Source: Streptomyces griseosporeus
GTDB taxonomy: Bacteria > Actinomycetota > Actinomycetes > Streptomycetales > Streptomycetaceae
Assembly (NCBI RefSeq): GCF_014656055.1
Contig: NZ_BNBR01000010.1
Location: 186,001 to 250,000, forward strand
DNA: 64,000 nucleotides
Direction: 5' to 3'
Position 1 is the stretch's first letter. Each line of letters begins with the position of its first letter. Below are positions 15,291-24,317 of this stretch, piece by piece. The notes beneath the pieces are model-generated. The model was not told the origin of the DNA. It saw only the letters and a program-made list of their open reading frames with translations, and searched no databases. Made by a program: the position numbers and the translations under genes.

Positions 15291-17642
15291 GTGGCCGTTG
15301 AGACAACCACACCCGTCACCCCTGTCTGGAACGACCCCGCCCACGACACCGACACCCGCGTCACGGCTCTGATCGAGGCGATGACCGTCGAGGAGAAGAT
15401 CGCCCAGCTGTTCGGCGTCTGGGTCGGCGCCTCCGCCGAGGGCGGTGAGGTCGCCCCGCACCAGCACGACATGGAGGAGGCGGTCGACCTCGACGCCCTG
15501 CTGCCGGCCGGGCTCGGACAGCTCACCCGGCCCTTCGGCACCGCCCCCGTCGACCCGGCGCTCGGCGCGCTGTCCCTGCTGCGCACCCAGCGGCGCATCA
15601 TGGCCGCCAACCGGTTCGGCATCCCGGCCCTCGCCCACGAGGAGTGCCTGGCCGGGTTCGCCGCCTGGGGCGCCACCGCCTACCCGGTCCCGCTGTCCTG
15701 GGGCGCCACCTTCGACCCCGACCTGATCCGCCGGATGGCCGCCGCCATCGGCCGCGACATGCGAGAGGTCGGCATCCACCAGGGCCTCGCCCCCGTCCTG
15801 GACGTCGTCCGCGACACCCGCTGGGGCCGCGTCGAGGAGACCATCGGCGAGGACCCCTACCTGGTCGGCACCATCGGCACCGCCTATGTGCAGGGCCTGG
15901 AGTCCGCCGGGATCGTCGCCACGCTCAAGCACTTCGCCGGGTACTCCGCCTCCCGCGCCGGCCGCAACCTCGCGCCCGTTTCGATGGGGCCGCGCGAACG
16001 CGCCGACGTGCTGCTGCCGCCGTTCGAGATGGCTCTGCGCGAGGGCGGCGCCCGCTCGGTCATGCACGCCTACACCGACACCGACGGCATCCCCTCCGCC
16101 GCCGACGAGGAGCTGCTGACCGGCCTGCTGCGCGACACCTGGGGCTTCACCGGCACGGTCGTCGCCGACTACTTCGGCATCGCCTTCCTGAAGACCCTGC
16201 ACGGTGTCGCCGCCGACTTCACCGACGCCGCGGCCACCGCGCTGCGCGCCGGCGTCGACGTCGAGCTGCCCAGCGTGAAGACCTTCGGCCCGGCGCTCGT
16301 CCAGGCCGTCACCGAGGGCACCGTGCCCGAGGAGCTGGTCGACCGGGCCCTGCGCCGCGTGCTGGCGCAGAAGGCCGAACTCGGCCTGCTCGACGCGGAC
16401 TTCGACCCGGTGCCGGCCGCCCTGCGGGAGCACGGCACCGACGACACCGTCGCCCTGCGCGGCACGGTCGACCTGGACTCGCCGGAGAACCGCGAGCTGG
16501 CCGCCCGGGCCGCCGACGAGGCGGTGATCCTGCTGGCCAACAACGGCGTCCTGCCGCTGACCGCGCCCCGCCGGATCGCCCTGATCGGCCCTCAGGCCGA
16601 CGAGCCGACCGCGGTGCTGGGCTGCTACTCCTTCCCGCTGCACGTCGGCGTCCACCACCCCGACGTGCCGGTCGGCATCGAACTGCCCACGCTGCGCGAG
16701 GCGCTGGTGAGGGAGTTCCCGGGCGCCGAGATCGTCACCGTGCGCGGCGCGGACGTCGACACCGCCGACACCTCCGGCTTCGACCAGGCCGTCCGCGTCG
16801 CCCGGGACGCCGACGTGGTCGTCGCCGCGCTCGGCGACCGCGCGGGCCTGTTCGGCCGCGGCACCAGCGGCGAGGGCTGCGACGCCGAGTCGCTGGCGCT
16901 GCCCGGCGTGCAGCAGGCGCTGCTCGACCGGCTGCTGGACACCGGCACCCCGCTGGTGGTGGCGCTGCTGGCCGGACGGCCCTACGCGCTCGGCCGGGCG
17001 GTGACCGAGGCCGACGCGATCGTGCAGTCCTTCTTCCCCGGCGCCGAGGGCACCGGCGCCGTCGCCCGCGTGCTCAGCGGCACCGTCAACCCCTCAGGCC
17101 GGCTGCCCGTCAGCGTGCCCGCCGGGTCCGGGGGCCAGCCCTCCACCTACCTCGCCGCCCCGCTCGCCGGGCGCAGCGACGTCTCGGCGGTCGACCCGAC
17201 CGCGGCGTTCGCCTTCGGGCACGGCCTGTCGTACACGTCGTTCGACTGGAGCGACCTGGTGGTCGCGGCCGAAGAGACCACCACCGACGGGGAGTTCACG
17301 CTCTCCTTCACCGTGCGCAACACCGGCGACCGGCACGGCACCGAGGTCGTCCAGCTCTATCTGCACGACCCGGTCGCCTCCGTCGTCCAGCCCGTGCAGC
17401 GGCTCGTCGGCTACCGCAGGGTGCCGCTCGGGCCGGGCGAGGCACGCCGGCTGTCCGTGACGGTCCCGGCCGACCTCGCCTCCTTCACCGGCCGCGACGG
17501 GCGGCGCGTGGTCGAGCCGGGCGAGCTGGAGCTGCGCCTGTCCGCCGCGAGCGACGCGCCGCGGCTGACCGCCCGGGTCCGGCTGACCGGGCCCGCCCGG
17601 CACGTGGACCACACGCGCAGGCTGCACGCCGACTTCCGCTGA
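15291..17642 (+). CDS. bxlA: Glycoside hydrolase family 3 beta-xylosidase (cytoplasmic)
   Basis: 783 residues with no signal peptide, so it should act inside the cell on imported oligosaccharides. The GH3 N-terminal barrel includes the KHF motif (213-215), MHAYTDTDGIP (258-268) and the likely nucleophile D293 in VVADYFG. The alpha/beta sandwich covers about 390-620, and a fibronectin III-like domain closes the protein. Position after a CUT1 transporter and the repressor pattern favour xylobiose as substrate, but GH3 enzymes of this type may also be beta-glucosidases. It starts at GTG 15291, with GGAGG rather far (14 nt) upstream. It ends the operon before a strong hairpin. Confidence 0.9.
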   Translation: MAVETTTPVTPVWNDPAHDTDTRVTALIEAMTVEEKIAQLFGVWVGASAEGGEVAPHQHDMEEAVDLDALLPAGLGQLTRPFGTAPVDPALGALSLLRTQRRIMAANRFGIPALAHEECLAGFAAWGATAYPVPLSWGATFDPDLIRRMAAAIGRDMREVGIHQGLAPVLDVVRDTRWGRVEETIGEDPYLVGTIGTAYVQGLESAGIVATLKHFAGYSASRAGRNLAPVSMGPRERADVLLPPFEMALREGGARSVMHAYTDTDGIPSAADEELLTGLLRDTWGFTGTVVADYFGIAFLKTLHGVAADFTDAAATALRAGVDVELPSVKTFGPALVQAVTEGTVPEELVDRALRRVLAQKAELGLLDADFDPVPAALREHGTDDTVALRGTVDLDSPENRELAARAADEAVILLANNGVLPLTAPRRIALIGPQADEPTAVLGCYSFPLHVGVHHPDVPVGIELPTLREALVREFPGAEIVTVRGADVDTADTSGFDQAVRVARDADVVVAALGDRAGLFGRGTSGEGCDAESLALPGVQQALLDRLLDTGTPLVVALLAGRPYALGRAVTEADAIVQSFFPGAEGTGAVARVLSGTVNPSGRLPVSVPAGSGGQPSTYLAAPLAGRSDVSAVDPTAAFAFGHGLSYTSFDWSDLVVAAEETTTDGEFTLSFTVRNTGDRHGTEVVQLYLHDPVASVVQPVQRLVGYRRVPLGPGEARRLSVTVPADLASFTGRDGRRVVEPGELELRLSAASDAPRLTARVRLTGPARHVDHTRRLHADFR

Positions 17643-17653
17643 CGCGGAGCGAG

Positions 17654-17689
17654 GAGAGCCCCGGCCCGTAGGGGAGGGCCGGGGCTCTC
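17654..17689. terminator. Bidirectional hairpin between the xylosidase and padR genes
   Basis: GAGAGCCCCGGCCC (17654-17667) and its exact complement (17676-17689) form a 14-bp stem with an 8-nt loop between two convergent genes. The right arm runs into the padR stop codon. Confidence 0.8.
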
Positions 17690-18218
17690 ACGCGTCCCGC
17701 TCCAGCTCGGCCACGGCCTCCGCCAGCCACGCCCGCTCCGCCTGCCCGGTCGCCCGGGCCACCCGCAGCATGCCCTGCCGGAACAGGTCCCCGGCCTCCT
17801 CGGCCGCGACGGGCCGGCCGCCCCGGTAGAAGAAGCTCGACGGCTCCTGGAGGAAGTCCAGCCGCCGCCGCAGTACGGCCGCCTGCTCCCGCCGGTCGGG
17901 CAGGTGCCGCAGGAACGCCAGGACGGTGTTGAAGCGCGCCTGGTCGCTGATCTCCACCGGCTTGGGCGTCCGCAGCCGCCGCAGCAGGTCTGCCCGCCCG
18001 GCCTCGGTCAGGGACAGCATCCGGCGCGGGGCCGCGCTCACGCCCTCCTCGATCCGCTCGGCCAGCAGTCCCGCCGCGACGAGCCGCTTGATCGCCGGGT
18101 ACAGCGCACCGTCGCTCACCGGGCGGACATGCCCGCTCAGAGCGGCGATGCGCTCCTTCAACTCGTAGCCGTGCAGCGGCTGTTCGGCCAGGAAGCCGAG
18201 GATCGACAGCTCCAGCAC
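17688..18218 (-). CDS. PadR-family transcriptional regulator
   Basis: 176 residues. The winged helix at about 1-75 has the PadR signature LHGYELKERI and LYPAIKRLVAAGLL. The C-terminal helices (90-170) are the dimerisation part of PadR group proteins. It starts with GTG at 18218, with AAGGAGG just upstream. It diverges from a MATE efflux gene, and a near-perfect palindrome (18270-18286) lies between them, so it very likely represses that pump and itself until an effector binds. Confidence 0.92.
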   Translation of the reverse strand: MLELSILGFLAEQPLHGYELKERIAALSGHVRPVSDGALYPAIKRLVAAGLLAERIEEGVSAAPRRMLSLTEAGRADLLRRLRTPKPVEISDQARFNTVLAFLRHLPDRREQAAVLRRRLDFLQEPSSFFYRGGRPVAAEEAGDLFRQGMLRVARATGQAERAWLAEAVAELERDA

Positions 18219-18269
18219 TTCACTTTCCTCCTTGTGGACGCCCTGGCGGCATGCTACCTCTTATCGAGC

Positions 18270-18286
18270 TACCTCGAATCGAGGTA
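18270..18286. promoter_or_regulatory. Operator-like palindrome in the padR-MATE divergent region
   Basis: TACCTCGA-A-TCGAGGTA has 8-bp perfect arms, and the half-site CTACCTC occurs once more at 18254-18260. It sits 25-41 bp before the MATE start. PadR dimers commonly bind such repeats; assignment here is by position. Confidence 0.7.
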
Positions 18287-18310
18287 CCGTCGACTTCAGG
18301 GGGACACCGC

Positions 18311-19645
18311 GTGAACGCCCACCGCAAACAGCTCATCTCCCTCGCCCACCCCGTCTACTTCTCCCTCCTCGCCTCCGTCGCCGCCGGGATCATCAACACC
18401 GTCTGGGTCTCCCGGCTCGGCGGCGACGCCGTCGCCGCCGTGGCCGTCGCCACCAACACCGAGAACGTGCTGCTCGGCGTGGCGCTGGTGTTCGCCTCCG
18501 GCACCACCGTGCTGGTCGCCCACGCCCGCGGCGCCCGCGACCCGGCCGCGGTCCGGGCGGCCGTCCGCGGCGGCTGGACCCTGTGCGCGCTGATCACCCC
18601 GGCCGTCGCGATCGGCGGGTACCTGCTGCGGGAGCCGCTGGCCCGGCTCGTCCTCGGCGACCAGGAGGGCGGCGCCCTGCCGCTCGCCGTCGCCTACTTC
18701 GCGATCTCCCTGCCCGGCACGGCCGTCTTCTTCGTCCAGCAGCTCGTCGACGGCCTGCTCAAGGGCACCGGCGACACCCGCACCCCGATGCGGCTCGCCC
18801 TGCTCGCCAACGGCCTGATCCTCGTCTGCGACCCGCTGTTCATCCACCTCTACGGCGTCCGAGGCGCCGCCGCCTCCACCGTGCTGTGCCGGACGGTCGC
18901 GCTCGCCGCCGGGCTGCTCGCGCTGCGCCGCAACACCCTGCTGCGCGCGGCGGCAGGGGAACGAGCCCCCTGGTCCCCCACGGCGGTGCTGCGCACCGGG
19001 CTGCCGATGGCGGCCGACTTCACGATCCGGCAGGGCGGGGCGCTGGTGCTGGTCGCGATCGTGGCGCGGATCGGCGTGACGGCGGTGGCCGCGTACGCCA
19101 TCGCCTACAAGGTGCTGTACATCGCGACCATGGCCTTCTACTCCGTGCGCCAGGCCGCCTCCATCCACACCGCGCACACCCGCGGCACCGGCACCGACGC
19201 CCGCCGGGCCATCGCACGGCAGGCCGTGCTGGTCTCCGGCACCACCGGCCTCACCGCGGCCGCGCTGCTCGCCCTCACCGCGCCCTGGATCATGGCCGCC
19301 TTCGGCGCCGGACCCGCCGTCGCCCACGAAGGCGTCCTCTTCCTCCGCGGCATCGGCCCCTACCTGCTGCTGATGGCCTGCTTCATCGCGCTCGGCGGGG
19401 TCTTCGAGGGCAGCGGGGGAGCGCCGCTGCTGCTGCGGGTGACCGTCGTCGGCACCGCCCTCCAACTCCCGCTCGCCTACGCCCTGTCGGGCCTCGGCCT
19501 GCCCGGGATCTGCCTGGCGATGGCGCTCGCCATGGCCGGCCAGTGCGCGGCGGTGACGGTCGCGCTGCTCAGGAGCGGCACCCGGCGAGCGGAGCCGGCC
19601 AGGGCTCAGGAGGAGACCGGCGTCTCCTCGGCCCGCTCCGCCTGA
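18311..19645 (+). CDS. MATE-family (DinF/NorM-like) multidrug efflux protein
   Basis: 444 residues from GTG 18311, preceded by AGGGGG. Twelve hydrophobic segments are visible as two pseudo-repeats typical of MATE proteins, which export drugs or metabolites in exchange for H+ or Na+. The DinF-like pattern SLPGTAVFFVQQLVDGLLKGTGDTRTPM marks the first half. It is divergent from padR. Its 3' end overlaps the convergent glycosyltransferase gene by 40 bp. The exported substrate is unknown. Confidence 0.92.
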   Translation: MNAHRKQLISLAHPVYFSLLASVAAGIINTVWVSRLGGDAVAAVAVATNTENVLLGVALVFASGTTVLVAHARGARDPAAVRAAVRGGWTLCALITPAVAIGGYLLREPLARLVLGDQEGGALPLAVAYFAISLPGTAVFFVQQLVDGLLKGTGDTRTPMRLALLANGLILVCDPLFIHLYGVRGAAASTVLCRTVALAAGLLALRRNTLLRAAAGERAPWSPTAVLRTGLPMAADFTIRQGGALVLVAIVARIGVTAVAAYAIAYKVLYIATMAFYSVRQAASIHTAHTRGTGTDARRAIARQAVLVSGTTGLTAAALLALTAPWIMAAFGAGPAVAHEGVLFLRGIGPYLLLMACFIALGGVFEGSGGAPLLLRVTVVGTALQLPLAYALSGLGLPGICLAMALAMAGQCAAVTVALLRSGTRRAEPARAQEETGVSSARSA

Positions 19646-20877
19646 GCGGGCAGCGGCGCCCGCGCCGACGACGGCACCGTCGACCGCCACAGCCGTACGG
19701 CCGCCGTCACCGCGGCGGCCACCAGCAGGCCGTTGCGCGCGAACAGCAGGGTCACGCCGAGCGTGTCACTGGCGACGACGTGGGCGAACCAGACCGGGAA
19801 CTCCAGCACCGTCACCAGACAGGCCGCCAGCACCAGCGCCGCCGGCCACCGCATCCGCGTCGCCCGGAAGCACAGGCACACCGCGGCCAGCCCCACCAGC
19901 CACACCAGGTACTGCGGGCTGATCACCCTGCTGGTCACGGTGAACAGCAGCACCGCGGTGAAGGCCGCGTCCACCGCCGTGGACGAACGGAACCGCACCG
20001 CCACCAGCCGCCACAGCAGCAGCCAGCTGAAGGCCGCCCCCGTCAGGAACAGGGCGGCCGTGGAGACGATGTCGACGTGCGGGCCGAGGAACTCCACCGA
20101 GCCGTAGTTGAGCAGCACCTGCCCGTCCCAGCCGTGGTGCCGGGCCACATGGAAGACCAGCGAGCCCAGCGACTCCACCTCGGTGCCCCGGTCCCGCTGG
20201 AACGTCAGGAACGCGAAAGCACCCGGCATGGCCAGCCAGAACACCCCCGCGACCACGGCCACGGTCACCCCGGCCGCCACCCAGGAGGTCCGCCGCCGCA
20301 CCCCGATCAGCAGCAGCACCGGCCAGACCTTCAGCATCGCCCCGAACCCGGCCAGCGCCCCCATCACCCGCGGATGCCGGGCCCCGGCGAGCAGCGCCGC
20401 GACGGCCACCGCGGTCACCATCACGTCGTAGCGGGCGTACACCGTCGGCCCGAGCAGCGGTACGCCCACCACCCAGACCCAGGCCCCGGCGAGCGTACGG
20501 CCGGGCCGCCGACCCGCGTACCCCAGCAGCGCGAACGCGGCCAGGTCGGCGAGGAACGCCAGCACGAAGAAGGCCTCGGCGTAGCCGAGGAACGGCAGCA
20601 GGCCGGGGGAGAGGATGGCCAGCGCGGCGGCGGGCGGGTACTGCCAGGTCACGTCCTCAAGCGGGAACGTTCCGCCGCGCAGCACGTCGTACCAGCCGTG
20701 ATAGATGACCGACACGTCGCTCGTGACGTCCGGGCCGGGGAAGACGACCACCTTGAAGACGAACAGCAGCAGCATCACGCGGGTCGCGGCCCAGACCACC
20801 CCCAGCATCAGCCACAGCAGGGGCCGCCTCGCCACCGTCGTCTCCACCAGATCCCCTGCCGTTCGATTCCCCGCCAT
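19606..20877 (-). CDS. GT87-like polyprenol-phosphate-dependent membrane glycosyltransferase
   Basis: 423 residues from ATG 20877, with ten or more hydrophobic segments. The long first loop contains D-V-T-S-D-V-x-x-Y, and downstream lies the YPPAAALAIL motif common in GT87/DUF2029 (PimE-like) mannosyltransferases. The GT-C fold uses polyprenyl-phosphate sugars outside the membrane. It diverges from a PimB-like GT4 gene, so both may act on phosphatidylinositol mannosides or related glycolipids; that link is inference. The frame is open much further upstream only because it is antisense to the GT4 gene. Confidence 0.85.
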   Translation of the reverse strand: MAGNRTAGDLVETTVARRPLLWLMLGVVWAATRVMLLLFVFKVVVFPGPDVTSDVSVIYHGWYDVLRGGTFPLEDVTWQYPPAAALAILSPGLLPFLGYAEAFFVLAFLADLAAFALLGYAGRRPGRTLAGAWVWVVGVPLLGPTVYARYDVMVTAVAVAALLAGARHPRVMGALAGFGAMLKVWPVLLLIGVRRRTSWVAAGVTVAVVAGVFWLAMPGAFAFLTFQRDRGTEVESLGSLVFHVARHHGWDGQVLLNYGSVEFLGPHVDIVSTAALFLTGAAFSWLLLWRLVAVRFRSSTAVDAAFTAVLLFTVTSRVISPQYLVWLVGLAAVCLCFRATRMRWPAALVLAACLVTVLEFPVWFAHVVASDTLGVTLLFARNGLLVAAAVTAAVRLWRSTVPSSARAPLPAQAERAEETPVSS

Positions 20878-20961
20878 GTGCGATTGAGGGGAACATGATG
20901 TCCTGCCCCCCTGTGCGCGTGCCACAACCCTCGCCGGGACGGTTCGGTAGGGTCGGCGACG

Positions 20962-22104
20962 ATGCACAAGACCCTGATCGTGACCAACGACTTCCCGCCC
21001 CGCCCAGGCGGCATCCAGGCCTTCCTGCACAACATGGCGCTGCGCCTGGACCCCGCGAGCCTCGTCGTCTACGCCTCCACCTGGAAGCGGAGCCGCGAGG
21101 GCGTCGAGGCCACCGCCGCCTTCGACGCCGAGCAGCCCTTCACCGTCGTACGCGACCGTACGACGATGCTGCTGCCGACCCCGCAGGCGACCCGGCGCGC
21201 GGTCGGCCTGCTGCGCGAACACGGCTGCACGTCGGTGTGGTTCGGGGCGGCGGCCCCCCTCGGCCTGATGGCACCGGCGCTGCGCAGGGCCGGCGCCGAG
21301 CGGATCGTCGCCACCACCCATGGCCACGAGGCCGGCTGGGCCCAGCTGCCCGCCGCCCGGCAGCTGCTGCGCCGGATCGGCGAGACCACGGACACGATCA
21401 CCTACCTCGGTGAGTACACCCGCTCCCGCATCGCCACCGCGCTGACCCCGCGGGCCGCCGCCCGCATGGTCCAGCTGCCGCCCGGCGTCGACGAGAAGAC
21501 CTTCCACCCGGCCTCCGGCGGCGACGAGGTCCGCGCCCGCCTCGGCCTCACCGACCGCCCGGTCGTGGTCTGCGTCTCCCGGCTGGTCCGCCGCAAGGGC
21601 CAGGACACCCTCATCCAGGCGATGCCCCGCATCCTCGCCGCCGAGCCGGACACGGTCCTCCTCATCGTCGGCGGCGGCCCCTACGAGCAGGACCTGCGCC
21701 GCCTCGCCCACGACACGGGCGTCGCGAAGTCGGTCCGCTTCACCGGCGCCGTCCCCTGGTCCGAACTGCCCGCGCACTACGGCGCCGGCGACGTGTTCGC
21801 CATGCCGTGCCGGACGCGCCGCGGCGGCCTGGACGTCGAGGGCCTCGGCATCGTCTACCTGGAGGCGTCCGCGACGGGCCTGCCGGTGGTGGCCGGCGAC
21901 TCGGGCGGCGCCCCGGACGCGGTCCTCGACGGAGAGACGGGCTGGGTGGTGCGGGGCGGCTCCCCGCAGGAGGCGGCCGAGCGGATCACCACGCTCCTCG
22001 GAGACCCGGAGCTGCGCCGCAGGATGGGGGAGCGGGGCAGACAGTGGGTGGAGGAGAAGTGGCGCTGGGACCTGCTGGCGGAACACTTGAAAACGCTGCT
22101 GTAG
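20962..22104 (+). CDS. GT4 glycosyltransferase, PimB-like mannosyltransferase
   Basis: 380 residues, GT-B fold. The N-terminal acceptor domain starts TNDFPPRPGGIQ, the Gly-rich acceptor/donor cleft typical of PimB/MgtA-like enzymes. The C-terminal donor domain has VSRLVRRKG and the E-x7-E motif in EGLGIVYLEASATG. The closest well-known relatives transfer mannose from GDP-mannose to phosphatidylinositol mannoside. TAGGGT (20948-20953) lies 8 nt before the ATG, so the mRNA is probably leaderless. The acyl-CoA ligase converges on it downstream. Confidence 0.88.
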   Translation: MHKTLIVTNDFPPRPGGIQAFLHNMALRLDPASLVVYASTWKRSREGVEATAAFDAEQPFTVVRDRTTMLLPTPQATRRAVGLLREHGCTSVWFGAAAPLGLMAPALRRAGAERIVATTHGHEAGWAQLPAARQLLRRIGETTDTITYLGEYTRSRIATALTPRAAARMVQLPPGVDEKTFHPASGGDEVRARLGLTDRPVVVCVSRLVRRKGQDTLIQAMPRILAAEPDTVLLIVGGGPYEQDLRRLAHDTGVAKSVRFTGAVPWSELPAHYGAGDVFAMPCRTRRGGLDVEGLGIVYLEASATGLPVVAGDSGGAPDAVLDGETGWVVRGGSPQEAAERITTLLGDPELRRRMGERGRQWVEEKWRWDLLAEHLKTLL

Positions 22105-22113
22105 AGCAACGCC

Positions 22114-22150
22114 CTTAAGGGGCGCGGGGAACTGCGCGGCAAGCCACAGA
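22114..22150. repeat. Dispersed streptomycete intergenic repeat
   Basis: The block AAGGGGCGCGGGGAACTGCG and the following GCGGCAAGCCAC match a short element scattered between genes in Streptomyces chromosomes, usually just past stop codons. A related GGGGCGCGGGGAAC block occurs at 28757-28769 in this window. It may act in termination or mRNA 3' processing. Confidence 0.6.
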
Positions 22151-22203
22151 CGACCGAAAGCCGCCGACGCACAGCACCCCGCACCCCAATAGGCGCCCTG
22201 CTT

Positions 22204-24000
22204 CTACTTGGCGTAAATCGCCTCGATCTCCTCGGCATAGTCCCGCGCGACAACATTCCGCTTCAGCTTCAGCGACGGAGTCAGATGCCCCGACTCCTCC
22301 GTGAACTGCGCCGGCAGAATCCGGAACTTCCGCACCGACTCCGCCTTGGACACGGCCGCGTTCCCGTCATCGACCGCGGCCTGGATCGCGGCCAGCAGAT
22401 CCGCGTCCTCGCACAGCGACGCCGCCGTCGAGCCGGCCGGCTTCCCGTGCTCCGCGGCCCACCGGCCCAGGAACTCCTCGTCGATCGTGATGAGCGCGCC
22501 GACGAACGGCCGCCCGTCGCCGACCACCATGCACTCGGCGACCAGCGCGTGCGCCCGGATGCGGTCCTCGATCACCGCCGGGGCGACGTTCTTGCCGCCC
22601 GCGGTGACGATGATCTCCTTCTTGCGGCCGGTGATGCGCAGGTAGCCGTCCTCGTCGAGGGTGCCGATGTCACCGGTGTGGAACCAGCCGTCGGCCAGCG
22701 CCTCGCCGGTCGCGCCCGGGTTGTTCCAGTACTCCTTGAACAGGTGCTCGCCGTGCAGCAGCACCTCGCCGTCGTCGGCGATGCGCACCACGGAGCCGGG
22801 CAGCGGCTGTCCGACGGTGCCGATCTTCTGCCGGTCCCACGGGTTGAACGCGGTGGCCGCGCAGGACTCGGTGAGGCCGTAGCCCTCCAGGACGGTGAAG
22901 CCGATGCCGCGGAAGAAGTGACCGAGGCGCTCGCCGAGCGGGGCGCCGCCGGAGATGGCGTACTCGCCGCGCCCGCCGAGGACCGCGCGGAGCTTGCTGT
23001 AGACCAGCCGGTCGAAGACCTTGTGCTTGATCTTCAGGCCCAGCGACGGACCGGACGGCGTGTCCAGCGCCTTGCTGTAGGCGATCGCGGTGTCCGCCGC
23101 CTTGTCGAAGATCGCGCCCTTGCCGTCGGCCTGCGCCTTGGCCCGCGCCGAGTTGTAGACCTTCTCGAACACGCGCGGCACACCGAGGATCAGCGTCGGC
23201 CGGAAGGCCGCCAGCTCGTCGGTGAGGTTCTTGATGTCCGGGACGCAGCCCAGCTTGATCGGCGCCATCATCGGCGCGACCTGCACGAGACGGCCGAAGA
23301 CGTGCGCCAGCGGCAGGAACAGGAGGACCGAGCACTCACCGGTGCGGAACAGCGGGCGCAGCCGCTCGACGACGTTGCCGCACTCGGCGAAGAAGCTGCG
23401 GTGGGTGAGCACGCAGCCCTTGGGGCGGCCGGTGGTGCCGGAGGTGTAGACGATGGTGGCCGGGTCGTCGGCCTTCGCCAGCGAGCCGCGCTCCTCGACC
23501 GTGGCGTCCGAGACGTCCTTGCCGAGCCGGCCCAGCTCCTCCAGCGCACCGGCCTCGATCTGCCAGACGTGCTTCAGGGCGGGCAGCTTCTCGCGCACCG
23601 ACTCCACGGCGGCCGTGTGGGTGTCCAGCTCGGTGATGCAGGCGGTGGCGCCCGAGTCGGACAGGATCCACTGCACCTGCTCCGGCGAGCTGGTCTCGTA
23701 CACCGGCACGGTGATCGCGCCCGCGCTCCAGATCGCGAAGTCGAGCAGCGTCCACTCGTAGCGGGTGCGGGACATCAGGCCCACGCGGTCGCCGGGCTGC
23801 ACACCGGAGGCGATGAGTCCCTTGGCGGCGGCGTGCACCTCCGCCAGGAACGCCGTGGCCGTGACGTCCTGCCACGTGCCACCGACCTTGCGGGCGATGA
23901 CGGCGACGTCGGGGTGCTGCGCGGCGTTTCTGCGGACGATGTCGGTCAGATTGCCGTCCGCAGGGACCTCGTACAAAGCCGGAAGGCTGAACTCGCGCAA
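22204..24000 (-). CDS. Long-chain fatty acid-CoA ligase (AMP-forming, FadD15-like)
   Basis: 598 residues. Adenylation motifs are clear: the P-loop IVYTSGTTGRPKG, the GYGLTESC motif, the D-x(6)-R hinge region RITGRKKEI and the catalytic lysine region near the C-terminus. The enzyme activates long-chain fatty acids as acyl-CoA by way of an acyl-AMP, at the inner membrane face. It starts with TTG at 24000, preceded by GAGGAG with 8-nt spacing; no better start is visible. It converges with the PimB-like gene. Confidence 0.93.
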   Translation of the reverse strand: MREFSLPALYEVPADGNLTDIVRRNAAQHPDVAVIARKVGGTWQDVTATAFLAEVHAAAKGLIASGVQPGDRVGLMSRTRYEWTLLDFAIWSAGAITVPVYETSSPEQVQWILSDSGATACITELDTHTAAVESVREKLPALKHVWQIEAGALEELGRLGKDVSDATVEERGSLAKADDPATIVYTSGTTGRPKGCVLTHRSFFAECGNVVERLRPLFRTGECSVLLFLPLAHVFGRLVQVAPMMAPIKLGCVPDIKNLTDELAAFRPTLILGVPRVFEKVYNSARAKAQADGKGAIFDKAADTAIAYSKALDTPSGPSLGLKIKHKVFDRLVYSKLRAVLGGRGEYAISGGAPLGERLGHFFRGIGFTVLEGYGLTESCAATAFNPWDRQKIGTVGQPLPGSVVRIADDGEVLLHGEHLFKEYWNNPGATGEALADGWFHTGDIGTLDEDGYLRITGRKKEIIVTAGGKNVAPAVIEDRIRAHALVAECMVVGDGRPFVGALITIDEEFLGRWAAEHGKPAGSTAASLCEDADLLAAIQAAVDDGNAAVSKAESVRKFRILPAQFTEESGHLTPSLKLKRNVVARDYAEEIEAIYAK

Positions 24001-24317
24001 GACTGCTGCTCCTCATAGGGCGCCGGCGCCACGACGTTGTGTGATGCGACGGTGCGGTCCAAGGCTCGGGCAGGTGCTCGGGAGGCCGCCAGGAGGATGG
24101 GGAGCCCACTGGTTGAAATCCTGAGCACGACTGGACTGCCCGGACGTTACCCGCCGGTATGGCTTCTCCGACAGGGGGTCCCGGCGAGATGTTCGCTGCG
24201 TCACACAGATTGGTGTTCCTTCGCGCACAGTAGTCCACGGCCTTCCTGACTAGCCAGTAACCGCAGGTGGGACCGCCACTGTTCACAAGGGCCCCGCGCC
24301 TCCTACGCTTGATCGCC
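24001..24317. other. Divergent intergenic region between fadD-type and phosphoesterase genes
   Basis: 317 bp with no convincing gene. It should hold both promoters. TACGCT at 24304-24309 fits a leaderless start for the rightward gene. An imperfect palindrome CTGACTAGCCAG (about 24247-24258) could be an operator for the ligase gene. I saw no riboswitch or tRNA. Confidence 0.5.
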
